Shown one piece after another: positions 31,304 through 39,923 of a DNA stretch of 64,000 nt. The notes under the pieces are model-generated. The model worked only from the letters and a program-made list of their open reading frames with translations. It did not search any database and was not told the DNA's origin. A program made the translations under genes and the position numbers. Origin of the DNA: DAOUKH01 sp965219875 (GTDB lineage: Bacteria; Chloroflexota; Dehalococcoidia; SHYB01). How positions within the stretch are numbered: the stretch's first letter is position 1; each line of letters opens with the position of its first letter. Where the stretch lies: assembly GCA_965219875.1 (NCBI GenBank), contig CBDCOW010000001.1, forward strand, positions 868,001 to 932,000, read 5' to 3'.

Positions 31304-31309
31304 TATACT
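31304..31309 (+). promoter_or_regulatory. candidate -10 element TATACT
   Basis: TATACT 81 nt ahead of the amidohydrolase ATG and divergent from pckA. No clear -35. Confidence 0.3.
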
Positions 31310-31390
31310 TCGGCCTGCTTCAGGTCCGCCGCCTCCGGAGGCCCGGCGCAGCCGTGGCCCGCGTCGCGCGGGAGGGGAAGGAACGCGCTC

Positions 31391-32212
31391 ATGCTCATCG
31401 TCGATTGCCACATGCACATTGGGGACCTTAGCGCCGCGCTCGCCGACGGCGCTTCACACGCCCTCACGATGAGCGTCGAGGAAGAGCGCGCGCAGCGGGT
31501 CGTCCGGCTCGTCGATTCGGGCGCCGACTGGGCGATCATCCAGCCGGCGCACTCCTACCTCAGGCCGGACGGGATCAAGGACACCATGCGAGTCAACGAC
31601 GGCATGGCCGAATACCGCGCCGGCGACCCGGAGCATTTCCCGGTGGCGCTGGGAACGGTCGAGCCGCTGCACGGAGAGCGCAGCCTGGAGGAGATCGACC
31701 GCTGCAAGCACGAGCTCGGCCTCGACGGGCTAAGTTGGCACCCACGGCTCCAAGGCGTCTTCCTCGACAATCCCTGGATGCGGCCCTATCTGAAGCGGAT
31801 GTCCGAGCTGGGCCTGGTCCCCATCCTGCACTGCAACGCCGAGTCGAAAATGGAGGCCTCGTGGCGGCTCCAGAAACTCGCCTTCGAGTTCCCCGAGATG
31901 ACGTTCCTGGGGTTTGACTCCTTCTGGTCGTACGAGCGTTCCATGGAGACGCTGCACCTGGCGGCGCACACCCCGAACGTCCTTTGGGACACGGGGGGGC
32001 CGCTGGGCTTCCACATGATCGAGCGGTTCGTGCAAGAGCACGGCTCGGAAAAGTTCACCTACAGCGGCGAGGCGGCCTATGCCTCCCAGCCGGTGCGGGG
32101 CGGGGGCGGCAAGCCTCGCCTCCTCCAGCAGATTCTTGACGCCAACATCAGCGATCAAGACAAGGCGAACATCCTCGGCGGGAACGCCGCGCGGCTCTTC
32201 GGCAAGGCGTAG
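31391..32212 (+). CDS. amidohydrolase family protein, paralogue 3 (short form)
   Basis: 273-aa TIM-barrel hydrolase. N-terminal metal motif VDCHMHIGD (DxHxH, the complete form). Then LSWHPRLQGVFLDNP, VPILHCNAES, NVLWDTGGPLGF, and the C-terminal ANILGGNAARLFGKA, the standard ending of amidohydrolase-2 proteins. It is about 100 residues shorter than the other three paralogues here and the only one with both N-terminal metal His, so probably a genuine metal-dependent hydrolase. Purine-rich sequence upstream of the ATG. Confidence 0.86.
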   Translation: MLIVDCHMHIGDLSAALADGASHALTMSVEEERAQRVVRLVDSGADWAIIQPAHSYLRPDGIKDTMRVNDGMAEYRAGDPEHFPVALGTVEPLHGERSLEEIDRCKHELGLDGLSWHPRLQGVFLDNPWMRPYLKRMSELGLVPILHCNAESKMEASWRLQKLAFEFPEMTFLGFDSFWSYERSMETLHLAAHTPNVLWDTGGPLGFHMIERFVQEHGSEKFTYSGEAAYASQPVRGGGGKPRLLQQILDANISDQDKANILGGNAARLFGKA

Positions 32213-32225
32213 CCCCTAGACGGCG

Positions 32226-33458
32226 CTAGTAGAACACGTTCGCCGCGTCGAGGCGGTCGATCTCTTCCTCGGGCATGCCGAGCACTTCGCGAAAGGCGAA
32301 GTCGTTGTACTGGCCGACCATCGTTCCCGGCAGGCGTATCTGCCCCGGCGTCTTGCTCAACTTCCACGGCATCCCGTAGATCTTCTGCTTGCCGAGGGGA
32401 TGGTCGACGTCGATCCAGTCCTCGCGGGCCTTGTAGTGCCGGTCGTCGAAGACCTCTTTTTGGTTGAGCGAGGGGAAGGCGGCGACACCGGCCTTCTGCA
32501 GCGTCCGCGTGACTTGGAAGTGCGTCTTGCTCTTGGTCCACGCCGCGATGATCTCGTCGAGGGCGTCGTGGTTGATTTGCCGCAAGTACTGATCGGCGAA
32601 CCGGTCGTCCTCGGCGAGTTCGGGGCGCTCCATCGCGGCGCAGAGAGCGCGCCACTCGTCCTCCGTCTTGACGGCGATGGTCACCCACTTGTCGGCGCCC
32701 TTGCTTGGGTAGACGCCATGGGGGGCCATCATCTCGTCGCGGTTGCCCAAGGGCGGGGAATGGCGCTTGTTGAAGACCCACTCCATCATCGGCCCACCGA
32801 CAATCGTGGCCGCCGCCTCCCACTGGGCGAAGTCGATGTGCTGGCCCTCGCCGGTGCGGGCGCGGTGGCGGATGGCGGCGAGTACCGCGAACGCGCAGTA
32901 GATGCCCTGCAGCGGGTCCATGATGGTGGTGTTGGCCGCCTGCGGCCGGCCGAGCTCGGGGTAGCCCTGGTTAAAGTCGATGCCGGCCATGGCGGAGACG
33001 ACACCGCCGTAGGACACGAGATCGGAGCGGGGACCGTCCTTACCCGCCGCCGAGGCGGAGATCATAATGAGGTCGGGGCGCAGCGCGCGCAGCTCCTCGT
33101 AGCCCATGCCGAACTTGCCCATCACCTTGGGCGAAAAGTTCTCGATCACCACATCGCAGCTCTTGATGAGATCCTTGGCGAGCCGCTGCCCCTCCGCGGT
33201 CGAGATGTCCAGGCTAATGCCGCGGTAGTTGCGGAAGGTGTTCGCCGCGTAGAGGCTCTCCAGGGGCTGTTGCCCCTTCTCCTTTGCAAGCTCCTCGTCC
33301 ATGTACGGGGGCAGGATGCGGATCACGTCGGGGCGGTTGCGTGTCTCGACCTTGAACACCTCGGCGCCCATGTCGGCGAGGATGTGCCCCATGAGCGGGG
33401 CCACCCAGACCCAGCCGAAGTTGGCGACGCGGAGGTTGCTGAGCGGCAGGACGGACAT
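32226..33458 (-). CDS. CoA-transferase, family III (CaiB/BaiF)
   Basis: 410-aa enzyme moving CoA between carboxylic acids through an aspartyl-CoA intermediate. Start LPLSNLRVANFGWVWVAPLMGHILADMGAEVFKVE is the family N-terminus. NTFRNYRGISLDISTAEGQRLAKDLIKSCDVVIENF follows. The probable catalytic Asp is in TTIMDPLQGIY. The C-terminus carries DHPLGKQKIYGMPWKLSKTPG. Follows its paralogue by 28 nt in the same direction; the two may form a heteromer or act on different acids. Confidence 0.92.
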   Translation of the reverse strand: MSVLPLSNLRVANFGWVWVAPLMGHILADMGAEVFKVETRNRPDVIRILPPYMDEELAKEKGQQPLESLYAANTFRNYRGISLDISTAEGQRLAKDLIKSCDVVIENFSPKVMGKFGMGYEELRALRPDLIMISASAAGKDGPRSDLVSYGGVVSAMAGIDFNQGYPELGRPQAANTTIMDPLQGIYCAFAVLAAIRHRARTGEGQHIDFAQWEAAATIVGGPMMEWVFNKRHSPPLGNRDEMMAPHGVYPSKGADKWVTIAVKTEDEWRALCAAMERPELAEDDRFADQYLRQINHDALDEIIAAWTKSKTHFQVTRTLQKAGVAAFPSLNQKEVFDDRHYKAREDWIDVDHPLGKQKIYGMPWKLSKTPGQIRLPGTMVGQYNDFAFREVLGMPEEEIDRLDAANVFY

Positions 33459-33486
33459 TCGACAGTCTCCGTGGGCGGCGGCCCCG

Positions 33487-34704
33487 CTAGATGATCCCCG
33501 TTCGCCGCAGGTCGGTGAGGTCCACGCCGCTGAAGCCGTAGCGCCCGCCGAGAATCTCGACGTTGTGCTCGCCGAGCGTAGGCGCGGGGCGGCGCAGAGC
33601 CCACGGCGTCTTGCTCATCACGAAGGGCCGCCCCGGGACCTTGACGGGGCCGACCTCGGGCTGGTCGTACTCGGCGAAGAAACCGCGGGCGTTGAGGTGC
33701 GGGTCGTTGGCCACGTCCTCGGAGTTGTTCACCGGGCCGGAGGGCACCTTGTTCGCCTGCAAAACCTCGAAGATCTCCTTCTTGGTACGCTCCTCGAACC
33801 AGGGCTCCGCCATCAGGCGGATCTCCTCGGAGTATTCGCGCAGGTTCCACATTGGGATGTCGAAGATGGGGTTGACGGCCCATTCGGGGCTCCCCATCGC
33901 CTTGACGAAGCTCTGCCACTGGCTCTTCTCAAGCAGCATGAGCGCCATATGCCCGTCGGCGCAGGGATGGATCCCCGTGGGGAAGCTGGTCATCCGCGAC
34001 TCACCGGCACGCACGCCCCACTCCCCCGTCATGTGATAAACCGAGATGAGCTGGTAGCCCATGATGTGGCAGGCGAGAACGTCGGCCTGGGAGAGATCGA
34101 CGTGCTGCCCCTCGCCGATCATGTCGCGGGCGAGGACGGCGATCATCGTGGCCACGGCGGCGCAGAGCGCGCCCCAATGGTCGGCGTGATACCAAGCGGC
34201 CCGCAGCGGAGCGCGGTCCGGCTCGCCCATGTAGCGGTGCGCCACGCCCGAGGCGTTCCACGCCGTCAGATCGTAGCCCTTGTACTTGCTGTACGGCCCC
34301 GTCTCGCCGAAGACAGAGATCGACGTCATGACCAGGCCGGGGTTGATCTCGCTCAGCTTCTCGTAGGTGAGGCCCAGCGACTTCATGACGCCGGGCTGCT
34401 GGTTCTCGATCAAGATATCCGCGTCGGCCACGAGCGCGTTGAATATGTCTTGCCCCGTGGCGGTCGAGGGGTCGAGTGTCACGCTCCGCTTGTTGGCGTT
34501 CATGTAGATGAACAGGCCGCTGCGGTCGACGTGGGGGAGGTCGTCGGGGAAGGGGCCGTAGCGGCGCGACTCGTCGCCCACCTTGGGCCGCTCGACCTTG
34601 ATCACGTCGGCGCCAAGGTCGGCGAGCAGCTTCCCGCAGAACGGCGCGGAAACGAAGTCGCCGAACTCGACGACTTTGAGCCCGTCGAGCGCCATCGGGG
34701 TCAT
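33487..34704 (-). CDS. CoA-transferase, family III (CaiB/BaiF), paralogue
   Basis: 405-aa paralogue beginning MTPMALDGLKVVEFGDFVSAPFCGKLLADLGADVIKVERP. It has LFIYMNANKRSVTLDPSTATGQDIF, the Asp in AAWYHADHWGALCAAVA at the catalytic position, and the C-terminal VGPVKVPGRPFVMSKTP and LGEHNVEILGGRYGFS. GGAGAG upstream. First gene of the two-gene operon. Substrates cannot be deduced from sequence. Confidence 0.92.
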   Translation of the reverse strand: MTPMALDGLKVVEFGDFVSAPFCGKLLADLGADVIKVERPKVGDESRRYGPFPDDLPHVDRSGLFIYMNANKRSVTLDPSTATGQDIFNALVADADILIENQQPGVMKSLGLTYEKLSEINPGLVMTSISVFGETGPYSKYKGYDLTAWNASGVAHRYMGEPDRAPLRAAWYHADHWGALCAAVATMIAVLARDMIGEGQHVDLSQADVLACHIMGYQLISVYHMTGEWGVRAGESRMTSFPTGIHPCADGHMALMLLEKSQWQSFVKAMGSPEWAVNPIFDIPMWNLREYSEEIRLMAEPWFEERTKKEIFEVLQANKVPSGPVNNSEDVANDPHLNARGFFAEYDQPEVGPVKVPGRPFVMSKTPWALRRPAPTLGEHNVEILGGRYGFSGVDLTDLRRTGII

Positions 34705-34771
34705 ACGCTGCGCTCTCCTTCAGGCCAATGCCTGGCGTGGCCGGTGGTCATCATCACTACGTCAGCCTATG

Positions 34772-34900
34772 TCAGCGCCACGCCCGGCGCTGGATTAGGT
34801 CGGCCATCTTATCGAGCTTGGCCTCCTTCGCGGCGCTGCCAGAGGCTTTCTTGCCTTTCTTGCCTTTTTTCTTGCTTGTTTTCTTGGACTTCTTGCTCAT
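34772..34900 (-). CDS. small Lys-rich protein, 42 aa
   Basis: ATG at 34900 with GAGGGCC just upstream; stop at 34772. The product is highly basic: 14 of 42 residues are Lys, clustered in KKSKKTSKKKGKKGKK, followed by a short amphipathic helix KEAKLDKMADLIQRRAWR. It resembles the basic tails of bacterial histone H1-like proteins and could bind nucleic acid, but this is inference. It lies alone in the roughly 490-bp space between the CoA-transferase pair and the hydrolase gene, next to a decayed CoA-transferase tail. Confidence 0.5.
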   Translation of the reverse strand: MSKKSKKTSKKKGKKGKKASGSAAKEAKLDKMADLIQRRAWR

Positions 34901-34943
34901 AGGCCCTCGATTTTACCGGTCCTGGCGTGGCACGACTGGCATT

Positions 34944-35156
34944 AATTGCGCTCTCGCGGATCAATCGCGCGGCTTCCTTGATAGAGGAGCCCAACCGGCC
35001 GCACAGGATATCAAGGTTGTGCTTGCCGAGCAGAGGGACCCGCCCCTCAGGCGCCGCGACCCAGCTTGGCCTGCGCACCAGAATACTCCAGGCGTCCAGC
35101 GGCGGGGTGATCGACGGCCTCGAAGAAGCCCCGCCCCTCCTAGCGAACAGCCGCGC
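34944..35156 (-). pseudogene. remnant of a CaiB/BaiF CoA-transferase C-terminus
   Basis: Translating the minus strand in two frames recovers a family III CoA-transferase tail: RGFFEAVDHPAAGRLEYSG near 35133-35077 in one frame, ended by TGA at 35049-35047, then RVPLLGKHNLDILCGRLG from about 35042 in the next frame. These match the ends of the two intact paralogues nearby (GFFAEYDQPEVGPVKVPG and LGEHNVEILGG). At least one frameshift and a stop before the fragment show decay; the N-terminal 300 residues are missing. Confidence 0.7.
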
Positions 35157-35198
35157 AATCGTCAATACTGAGACGTCAACTCCGGCAGCAGGGACATT

Positions 35199-36032
35199 GT
35201 GACTGAAAGCAAGACCATCCAACTGAACGGCGGCGAGGCGCACTACTTCGAGGAGGGGGTAGGCGAGCCCCTCATTCTGCTACACGGCGTGCCCGGTGAC
35301 GCACGTGTGTGGCGGTACAACCTCGACGTGCTGGCACTGAACCTTCGGGTGCTCGCCCTCGATCTCCCCGGCTGGGGACGCAGCGCGTGCGCCAACGGCT
35401 TTGAAAGCTCGCTAGAGCGGCTTGCGGCGCACGTCCTAGAATTCTCGCAGGCGCTGGGCTTGGACACGGTGGCCCTGGCGGGCAACGGCGCGGGCGCCTC
35501 GATCGCGCTCCAGTTCGCGCTCACTCACCCCACGAAGACACGCGCCCTAGTGCTCTCCGGCGCGCCGGCGGCCTCGACGGCGACGCCGCTCAACCTGTCG
35601 CCGCCCTCCGGATTCGTCGCCCGCGAGGCGTTCAAGCGCGGCGCCAAGGGTGCGATGAAGCGCCTGTTCCAGGAAGGCTACGGGGAGCCCAAGCGCGTGG
35701 ACTCCTCAATCGTCGGCGCCTTCGCACGCTCACTCGGGACGGGGACCGCAGTCACCGCCCTCGCCCAATTGCACGAATCGCTGGTGGCGCGGCTGGGCGC
35801 GTTGGAGTCGGAGTTGCGGCGCATCCAAGCGCCGGCGTTGATCGTCCACGGAGGCAAGGACCGGTTCTGCTCCCGCGCCGACGCCGACCGCCTCGCCTCG
35901 CTGATCCCCGACGCCGTCATCGTCCCGGTCGAGCAGGCGGGCCACTTCTGCCACGAGGAGAACCCCGCGGGGTACAACAACGCGGCCCTCGACTTCCTGC
36001 ACCGCGCGCTCCACGTCACGGACGGGGCCTAG
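35199..36032 (+). CDS. alpha/beta hydrolase fold protein lacking the nucleophile serine
   Basis: 277-aa protein with the full alpha/beta hydrolase layout: oxyanion-hole HGVPGDARVW near 29-38, LDLPGWGRS near 55-62, the acid D221 in HGGKDRF, and the His H249 in AGHFCHEENP. The nucleophile elbow reads G95-N96-G97-A98-G99 where active enzymes have GxSxG, so position 97 is Gly. Codon 97 is GGC in the given sequence. Either the protein is a non-catalytic or differently catalysing member or Ser101 substitutes. GTG start. Its stop is 3 nt before exonuclease III. Confidence 0.8.
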   Translation: MTESKTIQLNGGEAHYFEEGVGEPLILLHGVPGDARVWRYNLDVLALNLRVLALDLPGWGRSACANGFESSLERLAAHVLEFSQALGLDTVALAGNGAGASIALQFALTHPTKTRALVLSGAPAASTATPLNLSPPSGFVAREAFKRGAKGAMKRLFQEGYGEPKRVDSSIVGAFARSLGTGTAVTALAQLHESLVARLGALESELRRIQAPALIVHGGKDRFCSRADADRLASLIPDAVIVPVEQAGHFCHEENPAGYNNAALDFLHRALHVTDGA

Positions 36033-36035
36033 CGC

Positions 36036-36809
36036 GTGCGGCTCGTAAGCTGGAACGTCAACGGCGTCCGGGCTGCCTACCGCAAGGGCTTCGCCGAGTG
36101 GCTCGGCGCCGAGCGGGCCGACGTGATTTGCCTGCAGGAGACAAAGGCGCACCCCTCGCAGGTCGGCCCCGAAATCGTCCAGCCGGCGGGGTTTCATTCC
36201 TGCTGGAGCTCGGCGGAGCGCAAGGGGTACAGCGGCGTGGCGGTCTACTCCCGCGTCGAGCCACGGTCGTGGACACGCGGGCTGGGCCTCCCCCGGTTCG
36301 ACGCCGAGGGACGGCTAATCGAGGCCGACTTCGGCGCCTTCATCCTCTTCAACGTCTACTACCCCAACGGCGGGATGGGGCCGGAGCGCCTGGCCTACAA
36401 GCTCGACTTCTACGACGCCTTCCTGGAGCGGGCCGAGGCGCTGCGGGCGCAAGGGCGCGAGCTCGTGGTCTGCGGCGACTACAACACGGCCCACCGCGAG
36501 ATCGACCTCGCCCGGCCCAAGGAGAATGCGACGGTCTCCGGCTTCCTTCCTGAAGAGCGTGTTTGGCTCGACAAGCTGGAGGGGCTGGGTTATGTCGATA
36601 CGTTCCGGCGGTTCTGCGGCGACCCCGGACGGTACACCTTCTGGGACATGAAGTCCCGCGCCCGCGATCGCAACGTGGGCTGGCGCATCGACTACTTCTG
36701 GGTGACACCGGGCCTGGTTCCCGCCCTCGTCTCGGCGAGCATCGACGCGTCGGTGATGGGATCGGACCACTGCCCCATCGCGATCGAGCTTGACCTCGAC
36801 GCCGTGTAA
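36036..36809 (+). CDS. xthA: exodeoxyribonuclease III (AP endonuclease)
   Basis: 257-aa Mg-dependent endonuclease/exonuclease of base excision repair. Start MRLVSWNVNGVRA with N7; catalytic E35 in LQETKAHP; YPNGGMGPERLAYKL; VCGDYNTAHREIDLARP with the Asp/Asn pair; WRIDYFWVTPGL; and GSDHCPIAIEL with the Asp-His dyad. All active-site residues are present. GTG start, 3 nt after the hydrolase stop, so translation is probably coupled. Confidence 0.95.
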   Translation: MRLVSWNVNGVRAAYRKGFAEWLGAERADVICLQETKAHPSQVGPEIVQPAGFHSCWSSAERKGYSGVAVYSRVEPRSWTRGLGLPRFDAEGRLIEADFGAFILFNVYYPNGGMGPERLAYKLDFYDAFLERAEALRAQGRELVVCGDYNTAHREIDLARPKENATVSGFLPEERVWLDKLEGLGYVDTFRRFCGDPGRYTFWDMKSRARDRNVGWRIDYFWVTPGLVPALVSASIDASVMGSDHCPIAIELDLDAV

Positions 36810-36813
36810 CCCG

Positions 36814-38646
36814 CTACCGGCCGAGGCGCTCCTCGGCGTCGGGTGGGGCCTCCTGAGGCAGGCCTTCGGCACCGTCGACGCCCTCTCCGAAGAACGTCCT
36901 GCCGAACGATGCTTCGAGCAGCCGGTGCGCCTTGAACGCTAGGCCCGTCATGAGGCCTGCCGCGGCGGCAATGACAAAGATCGGTATGACGATGGCGAGG
37001 CCGCCGAGCTTGAAGAGCTCGAAGAAGAAGGGCACCGTCCACAGCGCCAGGAAGACGATGACCAACACGGACACGCCGCTGCCGGCGGCGGCGAGCATCC
37101 GGTCCGTCGGCCCCGAACCCGGCGGCAGTAGGCGGGCCGCCACGGCCACGCTGAGCGATTGCAGGGAACGCCAGATGGCGAGGACCGAGGGCACCGAGAA
37201 AACCATGACGGCCGCGCCGGCGATTAGGCCCACCATGCCTCTTCCGATCCTCTCGCCAAAGAAGCTCGTTTCCACGGCATCCCCGATCGAGTGCAGGATG
37301 AAGGCACCGACAGTGACGAGGACGATGATAATCGCCACGTTCAGCCCAAGATTGCGCAACGGCCCCCGCACCTCTTCCCTAGGGACACCCGCCATGCGCC
37401 GCGGCCGCACTCCCTCTCCGAAGACCTGGACGCTGTTCACCAGCGCCTTGACCCATGCCGGAGCGTAGCGCCTGAGGACATCCGCCGTCTTCTCCGAAGA
37501 ATTGAAGATGAAGGGGTAGGCGACCGACGTAAACGCCGTCGCTATAGTCACGACGGGAAAGAGCGCCGCCCCCACGACGCCTTGGGCCACGCCGACGTTG
37601 GCGATAGCGAGGGAAAACTCGCCGATCTGCGGGGTACCCGTCCCCACCGCGAGGGCCTCGCGGCCCCGATAGCCCGCGAACAGCCCCCCAGCCGAGTTCG
37701 CGACGACTTTGCCGACGATGAACACTGCGGCCACTGCGGCAGCGGGTCCTATGTAGTCAGCCACGTCCCGCATGTCGACCAGCATCCCGATGGAGACGAA
37801 GAAGATGGCGGCGAACATGTCGCGGATCGGGTTGATGGCGACGCCGATTCGGTTCGCGTGTCTGGTGTCCCCGAGCACCGTGCCGATGAGGAAGGCCCCC
37901 GCCGCTGCCGAAACGCCGAGTTCCACACCAAGCAGCGCCAGACCGAACATCATGCCCAGACTCGCGATGAGCAGTATTTCGCGGGACCCGAAGTCCGCCA
38001 CGAGGTCGATGAGTCGCGGCGCGATGATCGCCCCGAACACCAGGGCAGCGATGGAGAAGAGAGCGAGCTTGCCGACCAGCCACCCAACGTCGCTGATCGT
38101 GCCTGCCCCAGTCGTGGCGACCCCCGAGAGGACCGCCAGCAGCAGCACCGCCGCGAAGTCTTCGACGATGAGCAGGCCGACGATGAGACGCCCTCTCCTC
38201 CCGTGAAGCTGGCCCGCGCCCTCGAGCACCTTAATCAGGATGGCCGAGGAGCTTATCGCCATCGTCGCCCCGAGGAAGATGGCCTCCGTTCCATTCCACC
38301 CAAAGAGCAGCCCCAAGCCGTAGCCCAAGGAGATCATCACGCCGATCTCAAACGCGCCGATGAAGAGGATGATGATGCCCAGCCGCCGGATTCGCTCCCA
38401 TCCGAACTCCAAGCCCAGCGAGAAGAGAATCAGGACCAGCCCGAGGTCGGCGAGCAGACGGATCGTGTCGATATCGCCGATGGAGGGCCAGGCGAAGGTG
38501 TAGGGGCCGATGAGTACGCCCGCGAGCAAATACCCCAAGATCGGGGGAAGGCCGAGCCGCCGAAAGAGTACGAGTGCAGCAGCCGCCACCACCATGATGA
38601 TGGCGAAATCTCGGACCAGACCGGCTTCGTGGACGACTTCAGTCAT
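36814..38646 (-). CDS. cation:proton antiporter, CPA2 (KefB/Na+-H+ exchanger) family
   Basis: 610-aa integral membrane antiporter. The exchanger domain spans about residues 10-395 with PPILGYLLAGVLIGP, LGLVLILFSLGLEFGWERIRRLG, LGATMAISSSAILIKVL and LIVEDFAAVLLLAVLSG carrying the ED pair typical of CPA2. There is no TrkA-N domain. Instead a C-terminal module of four further hydrophobic helices (about 425-575) follows a basic linker. It exchanges K+ or Na+ for H+ and would complement the adjacent betaine importer in osmotic balance. Its stop is 4 nt from the convergent xthA. Confidence 0.9.
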   Translation of the reverse strand: MTEVVHEAGLVRDFAIIMVVAAAALVLFRRLGLPPILGYLLAGVLIGPYTFAWPSIGDIDTIRLLADLGLVLILFSLGLEFGWERIRRLGIIILFIGAFEIGVMISLGYGLGLLFGWNGTEAIFLGATMAISSSAILIKVLEGAGQLHGRRGRLIVGLLIVEDFAAVLLLAVLSGVATTGAGTISDVGWLVGKLALFSIAALVFGAIIAPRLIDLVADFGSREILLIASLGMMFGLALLGVELGVSAAAGAFLIGTVLGDTRHANRIGVAINPIRDMFAAIFFVSIGMLVDMRDVADYIGPAAAVAAVFIVGKVVANSAGGLFAGYRGREALAVGTGTPQIGEFSLAIANVGVAQGVVGAALFPVVTIATAFTSVAYPFIFNSSEKTADVLRRYAPAWVKALVNSVQVFGEGVRPRRMAGVPREEVRGPLRNLGLNVAIIIVLVTVGAFILHSIGDAVETSFFGERIGRGMVGLIAGAAVMVFSVPSVLAIWRSLQSLSVAVAARLLPPGSGPTDRMLAAAGSGVSVLVIVFLALWTVPFFFELFKLGGLAIVIPIFVIAAAAGLMTGLAFKAHRLLEASFGRTFFGEGVDGAEGLPQEAPPDAEERLGR

Positions 38647-38754
38647 AGAGATGGGCCGGCGGCCTCACAGGTCCGGCCCTACCATGATACGCGACGGCGT
38701 AGCCCCCCGATTCCTCCGCCAACTGCCCCTCCCGGCTTCGTTGGGCGAGGGCGT

Positions 38755-38792
38755 GCGAGAAAAAAAGAGAGGGCGTCCGAATGGACGCCCTC
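38755..38792 (-). terminator. rho-independent terminator of the betaine transporter operon
   Basis: On the minus strand GAGGGCGTCC, loop ATTC, GGACGCCCTC (38792-38769) is followed by TCTCTTTTTTTCTC. It lies 29 nt beyond the stop codon of the binding-protein gene. Confidence 0.9.
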
Positions 38793-38820
38793 CCACTAAG
38801 GCCGTGTATCGTCTGCGAAG

Positions 38821-39888
38821 TTAAGCGTCTTGGATTCCGTCGAGCACCTTCTCGGCGACGTCGTCCTCGACCCAAGCCTTCCACACGTCATTGTTCTGGA
38901 GCCACCATGCGGCGACGTCGGCGTATTCGCCCTCGGTCTCACCGAGGTAGTTGGCCGCTTGGACGAAGGATGCCGCGCTGAATTCCCACTTTTCCAGCAA
39001 TGCGACAATCTCAGGAGCTTGCTCGGCGATGTCGCTCCGCATCGCGATGAGAATCTCGCTGGTCGCATAGGCGCAGCCCTTGCCCGCGCCCCAGCACGCC
39101 TCGCTGTATGCCGGCTCTTCGAGGACGTAGAAGCCGTCGAACTCCGTTTCCAGCCGGTTGCTCAACGACGTCGGGCCCCAATAGTAGAAGAGGATGTCGT
39201 CGCCCTTCTCGTACGACCCGAGAATCTCCGCGTCGAGCGCCGCGTTGGAGCCCGGATCCTGGGTCTGGACGGAATCACTCAACCCGTAGGCCTCGATCTT
39301 CTGCTCGTTCACGTCCGCGCACGACCACCCCGAGATGCAGCCCAGCGCCCGCGCCTTGCCGTTGCTGTCCGGCGTGACGAAGAGCTCCATGTACTCGGGC
39401 TTCTTCAGGTCTTCGACGCCGACCAAGCCCGGATTCGCGTCTTTCGTGTACTGCGGGATGATGAAGCTGCTCTGCCAGTTGTCGGCCAGGCTCTTACCCA
39501 GGTTTTGGATGTTGCCCTCAGCAAGCGCCGCCTGCCAGGCTTCGGCCTGGTTGGGGAGCCAGATCTCCATGGTGATGTTCGTGTCGCCTCTGTTGAGGGC
39601 CTCGAACATCGGAATCGTGTCGCCGTAGACGGCTTCGGTCGTGTAGCCGTAGCCGTGCTCGGCGATCTGCCGCACGATCGCGTTCTGGATCTGTGCGCTG
39701 TCCCAACTCAAGTCCGAGAAGATCAGCGTCGGCTTCTCTTCCTCGCCGCCACACGCTGCCACAACCATGACAAGCGCCGCGGCGATCGCCAACAGCATTC
39801 CTCCGATTCTCATTCGTCTCTTACTCAATAGGTCCACCTTCCTCCTGTTGTGATTACCACCGGTTTTCTTCTGCATGCGATGGCCCAT
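38821..39888 (-). CDS. glycine betaine/choline ABC transporter substrate-binding lipoprotein
   Basis: 355-aa OpuAC/ProX-type receptor. After a basic N-terminus the signal MLLAIAAALVMVVAAC supplies the lipobox, then LIFSDLSWDSAQIQNAIVRQIAE begins the domain. TNITMEIWLPNQAEAW, IISGW-like CISGWSCADVNEQKI and FYYWGPTSLSNRL supply aromatic residues for binding quaternary ammonium groups. The ATG at 39888 has GAGG nine bases upstream; a TTG at 39828 after AGGAGG would give a shorter signal and is an alternative. Last gene of the ATPase-permease-receptor operon, followed by a strong terminator. Confidence 0.92.
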   Translation of the reverse strand: MGHRMQKKTGGNHNRRKVDLLSKRRMRIGGMLLAIAAALVMVVAACGGEEEKPTLIFSDLSWDSAQIQNAIVRQIAEHGYGYTTEAVYGDTIPMFEALNRGDTNITMEIWLPNQAEAWQAALAEGNIQNLGKSLADNWQSSFIIPQYTKDANPGLVGVEDLKKPEYMELFVTPDSNGKARALGCISGWSCADVNEQKIEAYGLSDSVQTQDPGSNAALDAEILGSYEKGDDILFYYWGPTSLSNRLETEFDGFYVLEEPAYSEACWGAGKGCAYATSEILIAMRSDIAEQAPEIVALLEKWEFSAASFVQAANYLGETEGEYADVAAWWLQNNDVWKAWVEDDVAEKVLDGIQDA

Positions 39889-39923
39889 GCATCATTGCCT
39901 CATTGCTTGGTCCCGGACGGGGC

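Noticed and set aside
37291..38799. 502-codon plus-strand frame opposite the cation antiporter
   Set aside because: Its product is a run of Asp/Glu/His/Arg with no hydrophobic core pattern, as expected of the complement of a membrane protein gene.
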